Part shown: positions 17,816-25,606 of the stretch, piece after piece | Layout: each line of letters begins with the position of its first letter | How positions within the stretch are numbered: the first letter of the stretch is position 1 | NCBI RefSeq assembly: GCF_009696275.1 | Contig: NZ_VUMI01000037.1 | Span: forward strand, 1-55,602 | DNA from: Eisenbergiella porci | GTDB taxonomy: Bacteria; Bacillota; Clostridia; Lachnospirales; Lachnospiraceae | Length of the DNA: 55,602 nt | Direction of reading: 5' to 3' | Translations under genes and position numbers: made by a program | Notes under the pieces: model-generated | What the model saw: only the letters and a program-made list of their open reading frames with translations | What the model was told of the DNA's origin: nothing | Database searches by the model: none

Positions 17816-19458
17816 TGGCTCAGCACCTCCTCACAATGCTCAAATTCGCTCTGGAAGCGGAAACGAACCGTAATCCGCTTTTCTCTTGAGACCTCTACAC
17901 GGTCAATCAGGCGGTCAATCAGAGCTGCCGTCAGCTGGCGATCTTCCTTGATATGCTGTGCATCCTGGGACGGCATTTTATACTGTTCCAGCTGCTTGGC
18001 GAGAATCGCAAGCCCTGCTTTCAGCTGCTCGATTTCTTTGCTGATGGCCTCAATTTTGGCTTCGTATTTTTCTTTGAAGGTAAAATACTCGTCTTTTGAC
18101 AGATGGTTCTGGATCAGGCCCTCATACAATCCGCGCTGATAGGTTCGCAGCTGCTGGATTTCCTGTTTCCGGCTGGCGATTTTAGCCTGTATGTTTTTCT
18201 GTTCCTCGGCTTCTTTGGAGAGGTTTTCCAGACCAAGAGAGTATTGCCCCAGCGTGGTATCAAGCTGTTCCTGTATCATATCGGCCAAGGTATCCAGCAG
18301 CTCTTTTTCAAAGATAAATGCACCAGGACAAACGCCCTTTTTGATACGGTTGTTGCTGATACAGTGGTAGACATATACCTCCTGTGACTTTCTGCGGACG
18401 CATTTCTGTCGGTGAAGGCTGCGTCCGCAGTGGGCGCAGAAGATTTTGCCTTTCAAAAGATTGGGGGACCAGGAATGGATCTCCCTGTCTTTTGCCTGCT
18501 GTGCAGCCTGGTCCAACGCTTTCTGAACAGCGGCAAACAGCTCCCGGCTGATGATGGCTTCATGGGTGCCGCGTACCGTTGTCCATTCATCGGCGCTGGC
18601 TCTGACCTGCTTGTGGTCAATGATTTTAGATACCCCTTGCACCAGATCTCCGGTATAAACCTCTGCGCGAAGAATTTTGGCTACGGTGCGGGTTTGCCAA
18701 TGCCCATTGCCTACCAGATTTTCATGGGTGATCTCTCCCAAAGTCCTCTTGTAGTGGCTGGGAGAGAGATACCCGGCCTCGTTCAATCGTACCGCTATGG
18801 TGTTTAATCCTGCGCCCTCGGCGGCCCATTGGAACATGGTTTTGACTACCTCGGCAGCCACAGGATCAACAATCAGCTGGTGGCAATCATCTGGAGCTTT
18901 CAAATATCCATAGGGTGTGCGCCCACCAACATACTTGCCGTCTTTCATAGCCTGTCGCTGCTGGGCTTTGATTTTCCTGGCAATATCCATCGCATAGGCT
19001 TCGTTAATCATGTTCCGCAGCGGGATGATGATACCATCGTGGGCATTATCCGGGGAAGAAGAATCGTAGCGGTCATTTACGGCAATAAAGCGGACTTTCT
19101 GCATGGGAAAGTAACGCTCGATATAGTAGCCTGTGTCTATGACATTTCGCCCCAGGCGGGAGAGGTCCTTTACAATGACGCAGTTGATAAGACCCGCTTC
19201 AATATCGGAGAGCATCTGCTGGAAGCCGGGGCGGTGGAAGTTCGTACCCGTTGCGCCATTGTCAATGTAGGTCTGTACCACAATAATCTCCGGGTTCTGC
19301 TCCAGATACCGGGCGATAATCAGCTGCTGGGTTTCGATAGAAACGGTGTGGGTATGCTTATCCTCAACGGAAAGCCGCACATAAATTCCAGCGCGGCAAG
19401 AGGGATCTATCTCCGGTGCAGGAAGCACCACAGTTTCCTTTCTGCTTTTTCTTGCCAC
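17800..19458 (-). CDS. Large serine recombinase, second of three
   Basis: A 552-residue serine recombinase with a 20-residue extension before the catalytic Ser30 in YVRLSVED. It then has VKDLSRLGRN, a recombinase domain (TPYGYLK), a zinc ribbon (FCAHCGRSLHR) and a coiled coil near residues 420-480. All domains appear complete. It sits three bases after the end of the first recombinase and overlaps the third. It differs clearly in sequence from both neighbours, so the trio is not a recent duplication. The three may act together, or each may handle a different site. Confidence 0.9.
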   Translation of the reverse strand: MARKSRKETVVLPAPEIDPSCRAGIYVRLSVEDKHTHTVSIETQQLIIARYLEQNPEIIVVQTYIDNGATGTNFHRPGFQQMLSDIEAGLINCVIVKDLSRLGRNVIDTGYYIERYFPMQKVRFIAVNDRYDSSSPDNAHDGIIIPLRNMINEAYAMDIARKIKAQQRQAMKDGKYVGGRTPYGYLKAPDDCHQLIVDPVAAEVVKTMFQWAAEGAGLNTIAVRLNEAGYLSPSHYKRTLGEITHENLVGNGHWQTRTVAKILRAEVYTGDLVQGVSKIIDHKQVRASADEWTTVRGTHEAIISRELFAAVQKALDQAAQQAKDREIHSWSPNLLKGKIFCAHCGRSLHRQKCVRRKSQEVYVYHCISNNRIKKGVCPGAFIFEKELLDTLADMIQEQLDTTLGQYSLGLENLSKEAEEQKNIQAKIASRKQEIQQLRTYQRGLYEGLIQNHLSKDEYFTFKEKYEAKIEAISKEIEQLKAGLAILAKQLEQYKMPSQDAQHIKEDRQLTAALIDRLIDRVEVSREKRITVRFRFQSEFEHCEEVLSQCRNM

Positions 19459-19461
19459 AAA

Positions 19462-21090
19462 TCATCCCACCTTTCTTTGGCTTGTTTGCTCTGCCAGCTG
19501 GATCAGCTGGATCGCTTTCTGGTATTCGTCCTGGTATGTAAAGGTGATCTCCAATTCCTTTTTTCCAATCACCTTGATACTCTGTATCATGTGAACCACA
19601 GCTTTGCGGTCCAGGGTCTCCATCGTAGAAAACTGTGTGAAGTGGGAAATCCAGCGGTTCCGTTCACTCCGGTTCTCCAGAACATCAGCCAGCTTTTCCT
19701 TTAAGACCCGAATACTCTCTTTCGCGTTTTCCGCAATCCTCGTGTATCTGGCCTTATAGTCGGTATATTCCTCTTTGCTGATGGTGCCGGTAATCAGGCT
19801 TTCATACAGTCGGGCCTTAAATTCAAGCGCCTGTTCCACCTGCTGCTCATTGGCGGCGATGTGGGAGGCGTATTCATTGGCAAGTGCTTGGTTGATGCTG
19901 CTCTGGTCGATACCGTCCAGGATGGCTTGCAGGCAGCTCACATTGTCGATGTAGCCTTTCAGACTGTCCTTGACGCACTCGACAAGATCGCTTTCCTTGA
20001 GCATTACCGGGTTGGTGCAGCCATGCTTTTTCCCGGTGGGGCAATAATAATAGTGATATTCCTTGCCCTTGACCCGGTTCGTTTTCCGCGTCATGCGGCT
20101 CCCACAGCACCCGCAGATTAAGACACCGGAAAACAGATACACCGTATCCTGCTTGGGAGAAGTCCGGGTATCCAGTCTGCGGATACGCTGGACAAGTTCA
20201 AAATCCTGCTTGGCAATCAGCGGTTCATGGGCATCAGGGACGCGAATCCATTCAGAGGACGGCCGCTGCTCCATCTGCTTGATTTTGTAGTGCGGGGAGC
20301 CTTGCTTCCCCTGTACCAATGTGCCGATATAGGTTTCATCCTGCAAAATGCGGATGATCGTTGTAGCAGACCACTTGCAATCCTCTTTGTCGGCATAGCC
20401 GTGTTTGGCATAAGGAAAACCATTGTTTTTCTTATAAGCAAGGGGGGAGAGGATGCCCATTTCATTCAGCACGGTGGCGATTCGCAGGGCGCTCGTCCCA
20501 TCCAGGCGCATACGGAAGATGTCCTGGACAACGCGGGAAGCATACGGGTCAGGTACAAGCAGGTTTTTGTTTTCCTCAGACTTCATATAGCCGTAAACGG
20601 GAAAGGCTCCAACAAAATCTCCGTTACGGCGCTTTATATCCAAAGAGGTACGGGTCTTGATGGAAATATCCCGGCAGTAGGCTTCGTTCATAATGTTTTT
20701 GACGGATACGGTCAGATCGTCACCGCTGCCTTCATGGGCGGTGTCGATGTTATCCGTGATGGCAATAAAGCGGACCCCATAAGTTGGGAATACCCGGCGC
20801 AGGTAGCGTCCGGTTTCAATGTACTCTCGTCCCAGGCGGGAGAGGTCCTTTACAATGACACAGTTGATCTTGCCATCGGTGATGTCCTGCATCATTTCCT
20901 TAAACGCCGGACGGTCAAAAATGATACCGCTGTAACCATCGTCGATTTTTTCGGATACGATTTGGATGTCCGGGTTTCGTTCAATGAAGTTCTCAATCAG
21001 CTTCCGCTGGTTGGTAACGCTGTCGCTCTCGCTGGAGCGATCATCTGTGTAAGACAGACGAATGTAAGCTGTTGCCTGATATTTTGGCAT
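19462..21090 (-). CDS. Large serine recombinase, first of three
   Basis: A 542-residue serine recombinase with catalytic Ser13 in AYIRLSYTD, VKDLSRLGREYI, a recombinase domain (FPVYGYMK), a zinc ribbon (ICGCCGSRMTRK and CPTGKKHGC) and a coiled coil. The ATG at 21090 has AAAGGAG upstream; the longer frame to 21126 adds no family sequence. It is the first gene of the recombinase operon and is preceded by the small DUF6870 gene on the same strand. Confidence 0.9.
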   Translation of the reverse strand: MPKYQATAYIRLSYTDDRSSESDSVTNQRKLIENFIERNPDIQIVSEKIDDGYSGIIFDRPAFKEMMQDITDGKINCVIVKDLSRLGREYIETGRYLRRVFPTYGVRFIAITDNIDTAHEGSGDDLTVSVKNIMNEAYCRDISIKTRTSLDIKRRNGDFVGAFPVYGYMKSEENKNLLVPDPYASRVVQDIFRMRLDGTSALRIATVLNEMGILSPLAYKKNNGFPYAKHGYADKEDCKWSATTIIRILQDETYIGTLVQGKQGSPHYKIKQMEQRPSSEWIRVPDAHEPLIAKQDFELVQRIRRLDTRTSPKQDTVYLFSGVLICGCCGSRMTRKTNRVKGKEYHYYYCPTGKKHGCTNPVMLKESDLVECVKDSLKGYIDNVSCLQAILDGIDQSSINQALANEYASHIAANEQQVEQALEFKARLYESLITGTISKEEYTDYKARYTRIAENAKESIRVLKEKLADVLENRSERNRWISHFTQFSTMETLDRKAVVHMIQSIKVIGKKELEITFTYQDEYQKAIQLIQLAEQTSQRKVG

Positions 21091-21212
21091 GAAAAAGCAC
21101 TCCTTTCCTCCCGGAAGCTCCCGCAAGAAAAGAGTGGATTTCGAGGTTTTCAGTTTTCATCCTTTTCCATACACATCGTAGCACGCTTTTGGAAAAAGAG
21201 CGAGGATGTCGA

Positions 21213-21425
21213 TTACCTTAAAATCCCTTGCAGGCATTCCTCCAATGTGACCCCGTTGCTGGAAAATGCAGCGTTTACCACAAAATCGCCGCAGCGAAAG
21301 CGATAGGGGTTTTTGATCTGGTGAAGAAAGGCCGCGATCCGTTCCTCTTTGGGGAGGTCTTTATCTACCGTGACTTCACGGATGTCAACCAATTCATCGG
21401 TTGATGTTTGTGTTAGCTGGCTCAT
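21213..21425 (-). CDS. DUF6870-type small ICE protein
   Basis: A 70-residue protein (MSQLTQTSTDELVDIREV, later KNPYRFRCGDFVV) of the kind repeatedly found beside recombinases in clostridial ICEs and assigned to DUF6870. AAAGGAG precedes the ATG at 21425. The role is unknown. It lies 120 bases upstream of the first recombinase on the same strand, so it could take part in excision control, but this is guesswork. Confidence 0.65.
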   Translation of the reverse strand: MSQLTQTSTDELVDIREVTVDKDLPKEERIAAFLHQIKNPYRFRCGDFVVNAAFSSNGVTLEECLQGILR

Positions 21426-21499
21426 AAGTGTTCTCCTTTCTTTGAAGTCGGTTTCAAAATCACATGAATGAGCTGGCAACCAGAGCTGCCAGCTCATGG

Positions 21500-22059
21500 T
21501 ATCTGACTTTGAAAAGAAAGGACTGCACCCAAATGATGCCTTGTTGTTGCTAACAGCAAATGGACGCAGCCTTTCAGATAATATCCGTTACTTTCGTCAC
21601 ATTTGCCACGCGCCCCTGACGATAGGGACATTCCTGGTCTCCGCTGGCGCGGCTGTCATAACTCCGCAGCGTCGTTTTACTCGTGCGCCGCAGGGTTCCC
21701 CCCAAGTCTTTAGGAGGCCGTGAGGAAGTATCTTTAAGCCCCCATGCAGTCACCGCGACCCGAAGTGCCACCTCCGGGTTTCAGGCTTGCGTTGATCGCT
21801 CAGGACAGCCGGTTCATCACCTCTTTGGCTTGTCCTTCTTGGCGGCGCGCCTGATTCGCTCGTACATGGGCTATGTACCAGAAATGCCGTCTATTCGGTT
21901 GTCAAAGAACAGAGAAGAAAAAACTCCTTCTTGACAACCATGACAAAAATAGGTGATTTGTCCTGTCTGGTAATGCGATTTTTTTGAAAATATTTTTGGT
22001 CTTGCCGCCTTACAAGGAGTTTAGTGAAGAGCAAGTACCCAGCAAGCAAAATAAAATAG
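21500..22059. other. Long GC-rich stretch without a credible gene
   Basis: The 560 bases between the DUF6870 gene and the XRE operator hold only short frames with poor codon character. A small ACCCG/CGGGT hairpin with a T-tract lies near 21758-21781. From about 21930 the sequence turns AT-rich and probably contains the XRE promoter. It may be an untranslated leader or structured RNA. Confidence 0.4.
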
Positions 22060-22146
22060 GTACTATCGTACTTAAAAATACCTTTTATAAGGTTCTTCCG
22101 ACAGAAAAATGGGCACGATAAAATATTATTAAGGAGACGATAGTAC
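22060..22146. promoter_or_regulatory. Paired operator-like sites before the XRE gene
   Basis: ACGATAGTAC appears inverted at 22060-22069 and direct at 22137-22146, the latter just before the start codon at 22149 and overlapping the ribosome site region. This suits autorepression by the XRE protein. Confidence 0.5.
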
Positions 22147-22148
22147 TT

Positions 22149-22523
22149 ATGGAACTGTTAAAAGAATTGGGACGAAGGATACAAAAAGCGCGTAAGGAAA
22201 AAGGACTGACGCAACAGGAACTCGCAGATCAGAGCCATTTTTCGCTGAAGCACGTTCAAAGCTGTGAAAGAGGGGTAAAGAACCCTTCCTTTGAGGTTCT
22301 GCGTGCTTTTTGCAAAGTCTTGAATTTGTCCTTGGATTCCCTGATGAATCTCGATTTGCCAGAAGATGAGCAAGCCGCCAACGATATGCGGCAGCTTTAC
22401 CTTTCGTGCCCTCCGGCTGCCAGAAAAGTGCTGTTAAACTCGACCCGCGCGTTGGCTGATGAGCTGAAAGAGATGGTAAAGACAGCTGGGGTTGATCCAG
22501 ATGAACATTTAGAGGATAAGTAA
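22149..22523 (+). CDS. XRE-family transcription regulator of the ICE
   Basis: A 124-residue protein with an N-terminal helix-turn-helix (RIQKARKEKGLTQQELADQ, then SCERGVKNPSFEVLRAF) and an alpha-helical tail that could dimerise. It is the only plus-strand gene in the ICE part and lies between the recombinase operon and the sigma factor, typical for the element's lifestyle regulator. AAGGAG lies 12 bases before the ATG, and an operator-like repeat sits between them. A perfect terminator follows at once. Confidence 0.85.
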   Translation: MELLKELGRRIQKARKEKGLTQQELADQSHFSLKHVQSCERGVKNPSFEVLRAFCKVLNLSLDSLMNLDLPEDEQAANDMRQLYLSCPPAARKVLLNSTRALADELKEMVKTAGVDPDEHLEDK

Positions 22524-22563
22524 GCTGGTGGAGGAATAACAATCCTCCACCAGCTATTTTTTT
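22523..22563 (+). terminator. Perfect 13-bp terminator of the XRE gene
   Basis: AGCTGGTGGAGGA (22523-22535) pairs with 22543-22555, followed by ATTTTTTT. Confidence 0.9.
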
Positions 22564-22583
22564 GCCACTATGCGGCGGTCATA

Positions 22584-23009
22584 TTATCGGGCCGTTCCCA
22601 GCAGACGCGCCAGTTTCTTCAGTCCGCGCCGGATGCTATCCCACACGCGGCGGCGGTCCGCGCCCTCGATCCGGGCAATCTCGGCCACGGTCATGCCCAG
22701 GTAGAACCTGGCGTAGATACGTCGGGCCTGGATGGCAGGCAGCTGCATCAGCGCGGCGTACACTTCCTCCCGTAGCTGCTTCTGCTCCAAGATTTCCTCC
22801 GGAATGAGCGGCCGGTTGAGGGCATCGTTTTCAATGCCATCCTCCCGGTTCAGAGAGTAATGGGCCTTGTACCGGAACTTCCGGCGCTCGTAGGCAGCAT
22901 CGTCCTTCTCCTGGCCCCGGATTGCCGCCAGCACTTCCTCGGCCACGTCCACAAAGACATCGGTTTTATACACATCGGGATACAGTTCCCGAAGATTGAT
23001 CTTCTGCAT
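22584..23009 (-). CDS. Sigma-70-family (region 4) sigma factor of the ICE
   Basis: A 141-residue protein starting MQKINLRELYPDVY. The C-terminal helix-turn-helix (MTVAEIARIEGADRRRVWDSI) is region 4, which reads the -35 box. The N-terminal half lacks a clear region 2. Similar short sigma-like proteins accompany ICEs of the Tn916/Tn1549 type and may drive transfer or excision genes. GGAGGTACAT directly precedes the ATG at 23009; the longer frame upstream is not used. Confidence 0.8.
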   Translation of the reverse strand: MQKINLRELYPDVYKTDVFVDVAEEVLAAIRGQEKDDAAYERRKFRYKAHYSLNREDGIENDALNRPLIPEEILEQKQLREEVYAALMQLPAIQARRIYARFYLGMTVAEIARIEGADRRRVWDSIRRGLKKLARLLGTAR

Positions 23010-23106
23010 TATGTACCTCCATTTCGATTCACAGGTTGATGAGTGAACCGAAATGAAGGCGGTGAGCGGCACCTTTCGGGGAAATTCCCGAAAAAACGAC
23101 AAGCAA

Positions 23107-23143
23107 AAGCGCCAGCATCCGAAGAACGGCGGCTGGCGCTGCT
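23107..23143 (-). terminator. Terminator of the iron-uptake operon
   Basis: AGCGCCAGC and GCTGGCGCT form a stem followed on the minus strand by TTTGCTT. It lies downstream of the dtxR-like gene and upstream of the sigma gene. Confidence 0.5.
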
Positions 23144-23217
23144 AAAATAGGATTTATGACACTTATAGACCAGCCACGATAGTGCCTGTTTATAAGCAGA
23201 TGGAGGTTGATTGACGG

Positions 23218-23303
23218 TCAGGCTTTTTTTGACAGGTAAATCCCTGCCGAATCATGTCGAAACAGTCTTTGTTTCACGGCGGCTCCCTCCTAAAGCCGCC
23301 GTG
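23218..23303 (-). promoter_or_regulatory. Hairpin with ribosome site in its loop and a 19-codon frame
   Basis: A perfect 10-bp stem (23275-23284 with 23294-23303) has, on the minus strand, the loop TTAGGAGGG, an ideal Shine-Dalgarno. Seven bases later a GTG at 23277 opens a 19-codon frame (MKQRLFRHDSAGIYLSKKA) ending at 23218. The start codon is held in the stem. It could be a translational switch or a leader peptide. The rest of 23144-23473 shows only further short stems. Confidence 0.35.
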
Positions 23304-23473
23304 TCAGCGTATAGGCGTCACTCCTTTGTTGAGGGCATAAGGAACGGCGGCCTTGATGTACTCAAAACCGCCGCAGTCTTTGAAAATCCATTATGAGCGC
23401 ACAAAGCTACCTGCCCTGCAACGGTTTTTTTCTTTCCCCGTCTGGCGGGGCAGGATAGCTTGGCATATTTAGT

Positions 23474-23845
23474 TTAGTCTTGCCCCTGTGCAGCTGCCTC
23501 CTTCAGCCGCGAAAAGCTCTCGTCGCTGATGATGTGTTCAATCCGGCAGGCGTCGGCCTCCGCAGTCTTGGGGTCAACGCCTGCGGCGATAAGCTGCTCA
23601 GTAAAGAAGCAGTGACGCTTATAGATTTTTTCAGCCATCTCGCGGCCCACATCGGTCAGATGGAGAAAGTGATCTTCGTCCATCGTAAGAAAGCCGCCGT
23701 CTTTCAAAGTGTTTACTGCCACACATACGCTTGGCTTTGACACTCCCATGTGCCGGGCCACATCTACGGAGCGCACCATACCCGTTTTCTTATGGAGAAC
23801 AAGGATGGTTTCCAGATAGTCCTCCCCGGACGCATGAAGTTTCAT
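23474..23845 (-). CDS. DtxR/IdeR-family metal-dependent repressor
   Basis: A 123-residue regulator with an N-terminal winged helix (SGEDYLETIL, then VDVARHMGVSKPSVCVAV) and a short dimerisation domain ending after the metal site DACRIEHIIS. The C-x2-E-H arrangement is the primary metal site of the iron-sensing DtxR/IdeR type; manganese-sensing MntR usually has E-x2-E-H. The SH3-like third domain is absent. It is the last gene of the uptake operon, so it would repress its own operon when metal is plentiful. The shared operator TTAGTTnnnGCTAACCA resembles DtxR boxes, which makes this protein the main candidate binder. Confidence 0.88.
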   Translation of the reverse strand: MKLHASGEDYLETILVLHKKTGMVRSVDVARHMGVSKPSVCVAVNTLKDGGFLTMDEDHFLHLTDVGREMAEKIYKRHCFFTEQLIAAGVDPKTAEADACRIEHIISDESFSRLKEAAAQGQD

Positions 23846-23869
23846 GGAACATCTCCCTTCTAAAACAAT

Positions 23870-25603
23870 TTACACAGCCCAACCAAGACTCTCCTGTTGG
23901 ATATGGAACAGTTTATGGTACAATCCGTTCTTTTTCATCAATTCATCATGGGTACCGTGTTCCACCAGTCTACCGTTATCAAGAACGAGAATTTGGTCGG
24001 CATCCACAACGGTACGAAGCCGGTGAGCAATCATAATGACCGTCTTACCCTCCACCAGCTTTGCAATGGCCCGCTGGATTAAAACCTCGTTCTCCGGGTC
24101 AAGAGATGCTGTTGCTTCATCAAGAAGAATAATCGGGGCATCTTTCAGCAGAGCGCGGGCAATGGAGATTCGCTGACGTTCTCCGCCAGAAAGAGTGCTG
24201 CCGTTCTCCCCCAAGATAGTCTGATAACCATCCGGCAATCGCTGGATAAATTCGTTACAGTACGCTGCCTTTGCCGCTGCCATGACCTGCTCTTCGGTAG
24301 CGTTCATGTTGCCTACGCGGATGTTATTAAAAACAGTGTCGTTGAACAAGGTCACATCCTGAAATACAAAGGACATACAGCGCATCAGGTGTTCCGGTTC
24401 AATGGTGCGAACATCCATACCACCAATGGAAATCTGACCTTTTCTTACATCCCAAAAGCGGGCAATGAGTTTGGAAATTGTGCTTTTGCCGCTACCGGAA
24501 GGCCCTACCAGGGCTGTTACGCTGCCAGTTGGAATAGAAAAAGATACATCCTTGATAACATCGTCCTGATTGTATCCGAAAGTGACGCTTTTCAGTTCAA
24601 TGTCATACTTGGATACATCCTTATCCTCGCCCTCCATAGCGGGCGTGGTTAGCAGGGTACGCATACGGTTGGTAACAGTCCCCAAATGAAACAGAGAGGT
24701 TAACTGCGAAAGGATGGCAAGGATTGGGCCGTAAATCTGCGTGGAGAACATGAACAGCACCAGCAAAGGGAGCAGTTCAATTTGACCGCCAGTTATCAGT
24801 ACCGTCCCGATAAAAATGGTGATACCAAGACCTGCTTGCAGAACCAGGCTGGCTCCCTGAACCAGAATACCAGAGGCCAGTTCCACCCTGATGGCGATTT
24901 TTCTCATGGCTTGGAGTGCTTTATCCAGCGTAGAGAAACGGGAACCACCAAGACCACAGGCTTTGATAATCTTTATACCTTCCAAGTATTCCTGAATCTG
25001 GCTGGACGCCTCCAATTTCACATCCACCTGTTTGTCAAACAGACGGAGTTGCAGTTTGCGTCCGCACCAGATGATAAGAAATGTGATCGGCATCGTGCAG
25101 AAAATCGCAAGGGCCATTCTCCAGTCAAAAAATGCCAGACAAATACAGATCAGGGTGACAGAGATAATATTTGCGATCAGCGGCGGAATGGTACTGCTGA
25201 GCATGGATTCCATGCTGCTGCAATCCGCCATCATGTTTGTGGTAATATCAGATAAATCTTTTGTGTTAAAGAAGCTCATGGGGAGCTTGCGAAGATGTTC
25301 TGCGATCCGAAGTCTGGTCGTGCTGGCCTCTTTATAAGAAGCAATGTAGGTTTTTCTATAATCATTTTTTGCAGCCAGGAATACCAGAATAGCCGCAACC
25401 ACTCCCAGTCCCAGCAGCTTCCACAGTGCGTCCCATGAAATTGCCTCTCCGGTGAACGGTTTCAGCAGTTCCCAAAAGAGTAGGCAGGCCACCATTGAAG
25501 GAAGCAGCAGCACAATATTGGTTATTGTGCAGGCTGTAATTGCTTTTTTTAGGTCGGAGTAGCCTTTCTCCGACAGCATTAACTTTTCTTTCAGCTTACT
25601 CAT
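23870..25603 (-). CDS. Fused permease-ATPase ABC half-transporter B (siderophore-import type)
   Basis: A 577-residue protein with six membrane segments in the first 320 residues and a nucleotide-binding domain with Walker A GPSGSGKST, signature LSGGERQR and Walker B IILLDEATASLD. Exporter-fold half-transporters that pair and lie beside ECF genes, AraC and DtxR regulators resemble YbtP/YbtQ and IrtA/IrtB, which import ferric siderophores despite the exporter fold. It starts three bases after its partner and most likely forms a heterodimer with it. Import direction and cargo are inferred from context, not shown. Confidence 0.85.
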   Translation of the reverse strand: MSKLKEKLMLSEKGYSDLKKAITACTITNIVLLLPSMVACLLFWELLKPFTGEAISWDALWKLLGLGVVAAILVFLAAKNDYRKTYIASYKEASTTRLRIAEHLRKLPMSFFNTKDLSDITTNMMADCSSMESMLSSTIPPLIANIISVTLICICLAFFDWRMALAIFCTMPITFLIIWCGRKLQLRLFDKQVDVKLEASSQIQEYLEGIKIIKACGLGGSRFSTLDKALQAMRKIAIRVELASGILVQGASLVLQAGLGITIFIGTVLITGGQIELLPLLVLFMFSTQIYGPILAILSQLTSLFHLGTVTNRMRTLLTTPAMEGEDKDVSKYDIELKSVTFGYNQDDVIKDVSFSIPTGSVTALVGPSGSGKSTISKLIARFWDVRKGQISIGGMDVRTIEPEHLMRCMSFVFQDVTLFNDTVFNNIRVGNMNATEEQVMAAAKAAYCNEFIQRLPDGYQTILGENGSTLSGGERQRISIARALLKDAPIILLDEATASLDPENEVLIQRAIAKLVEGKTVIMIAHRLRTVVDADQILVLDNGRLVEHGTHDELMKKNGLYHKLFHIQQESLGWAV

Positions 25604-25606
25604 AGA

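Noticed and set aside
21683-21934. 83-codon frame MRRRVPPKSLGGREEV
   Set aside because: Probably a chance frame in a conserved non-coding stretch; no ribosome site, odd composition.
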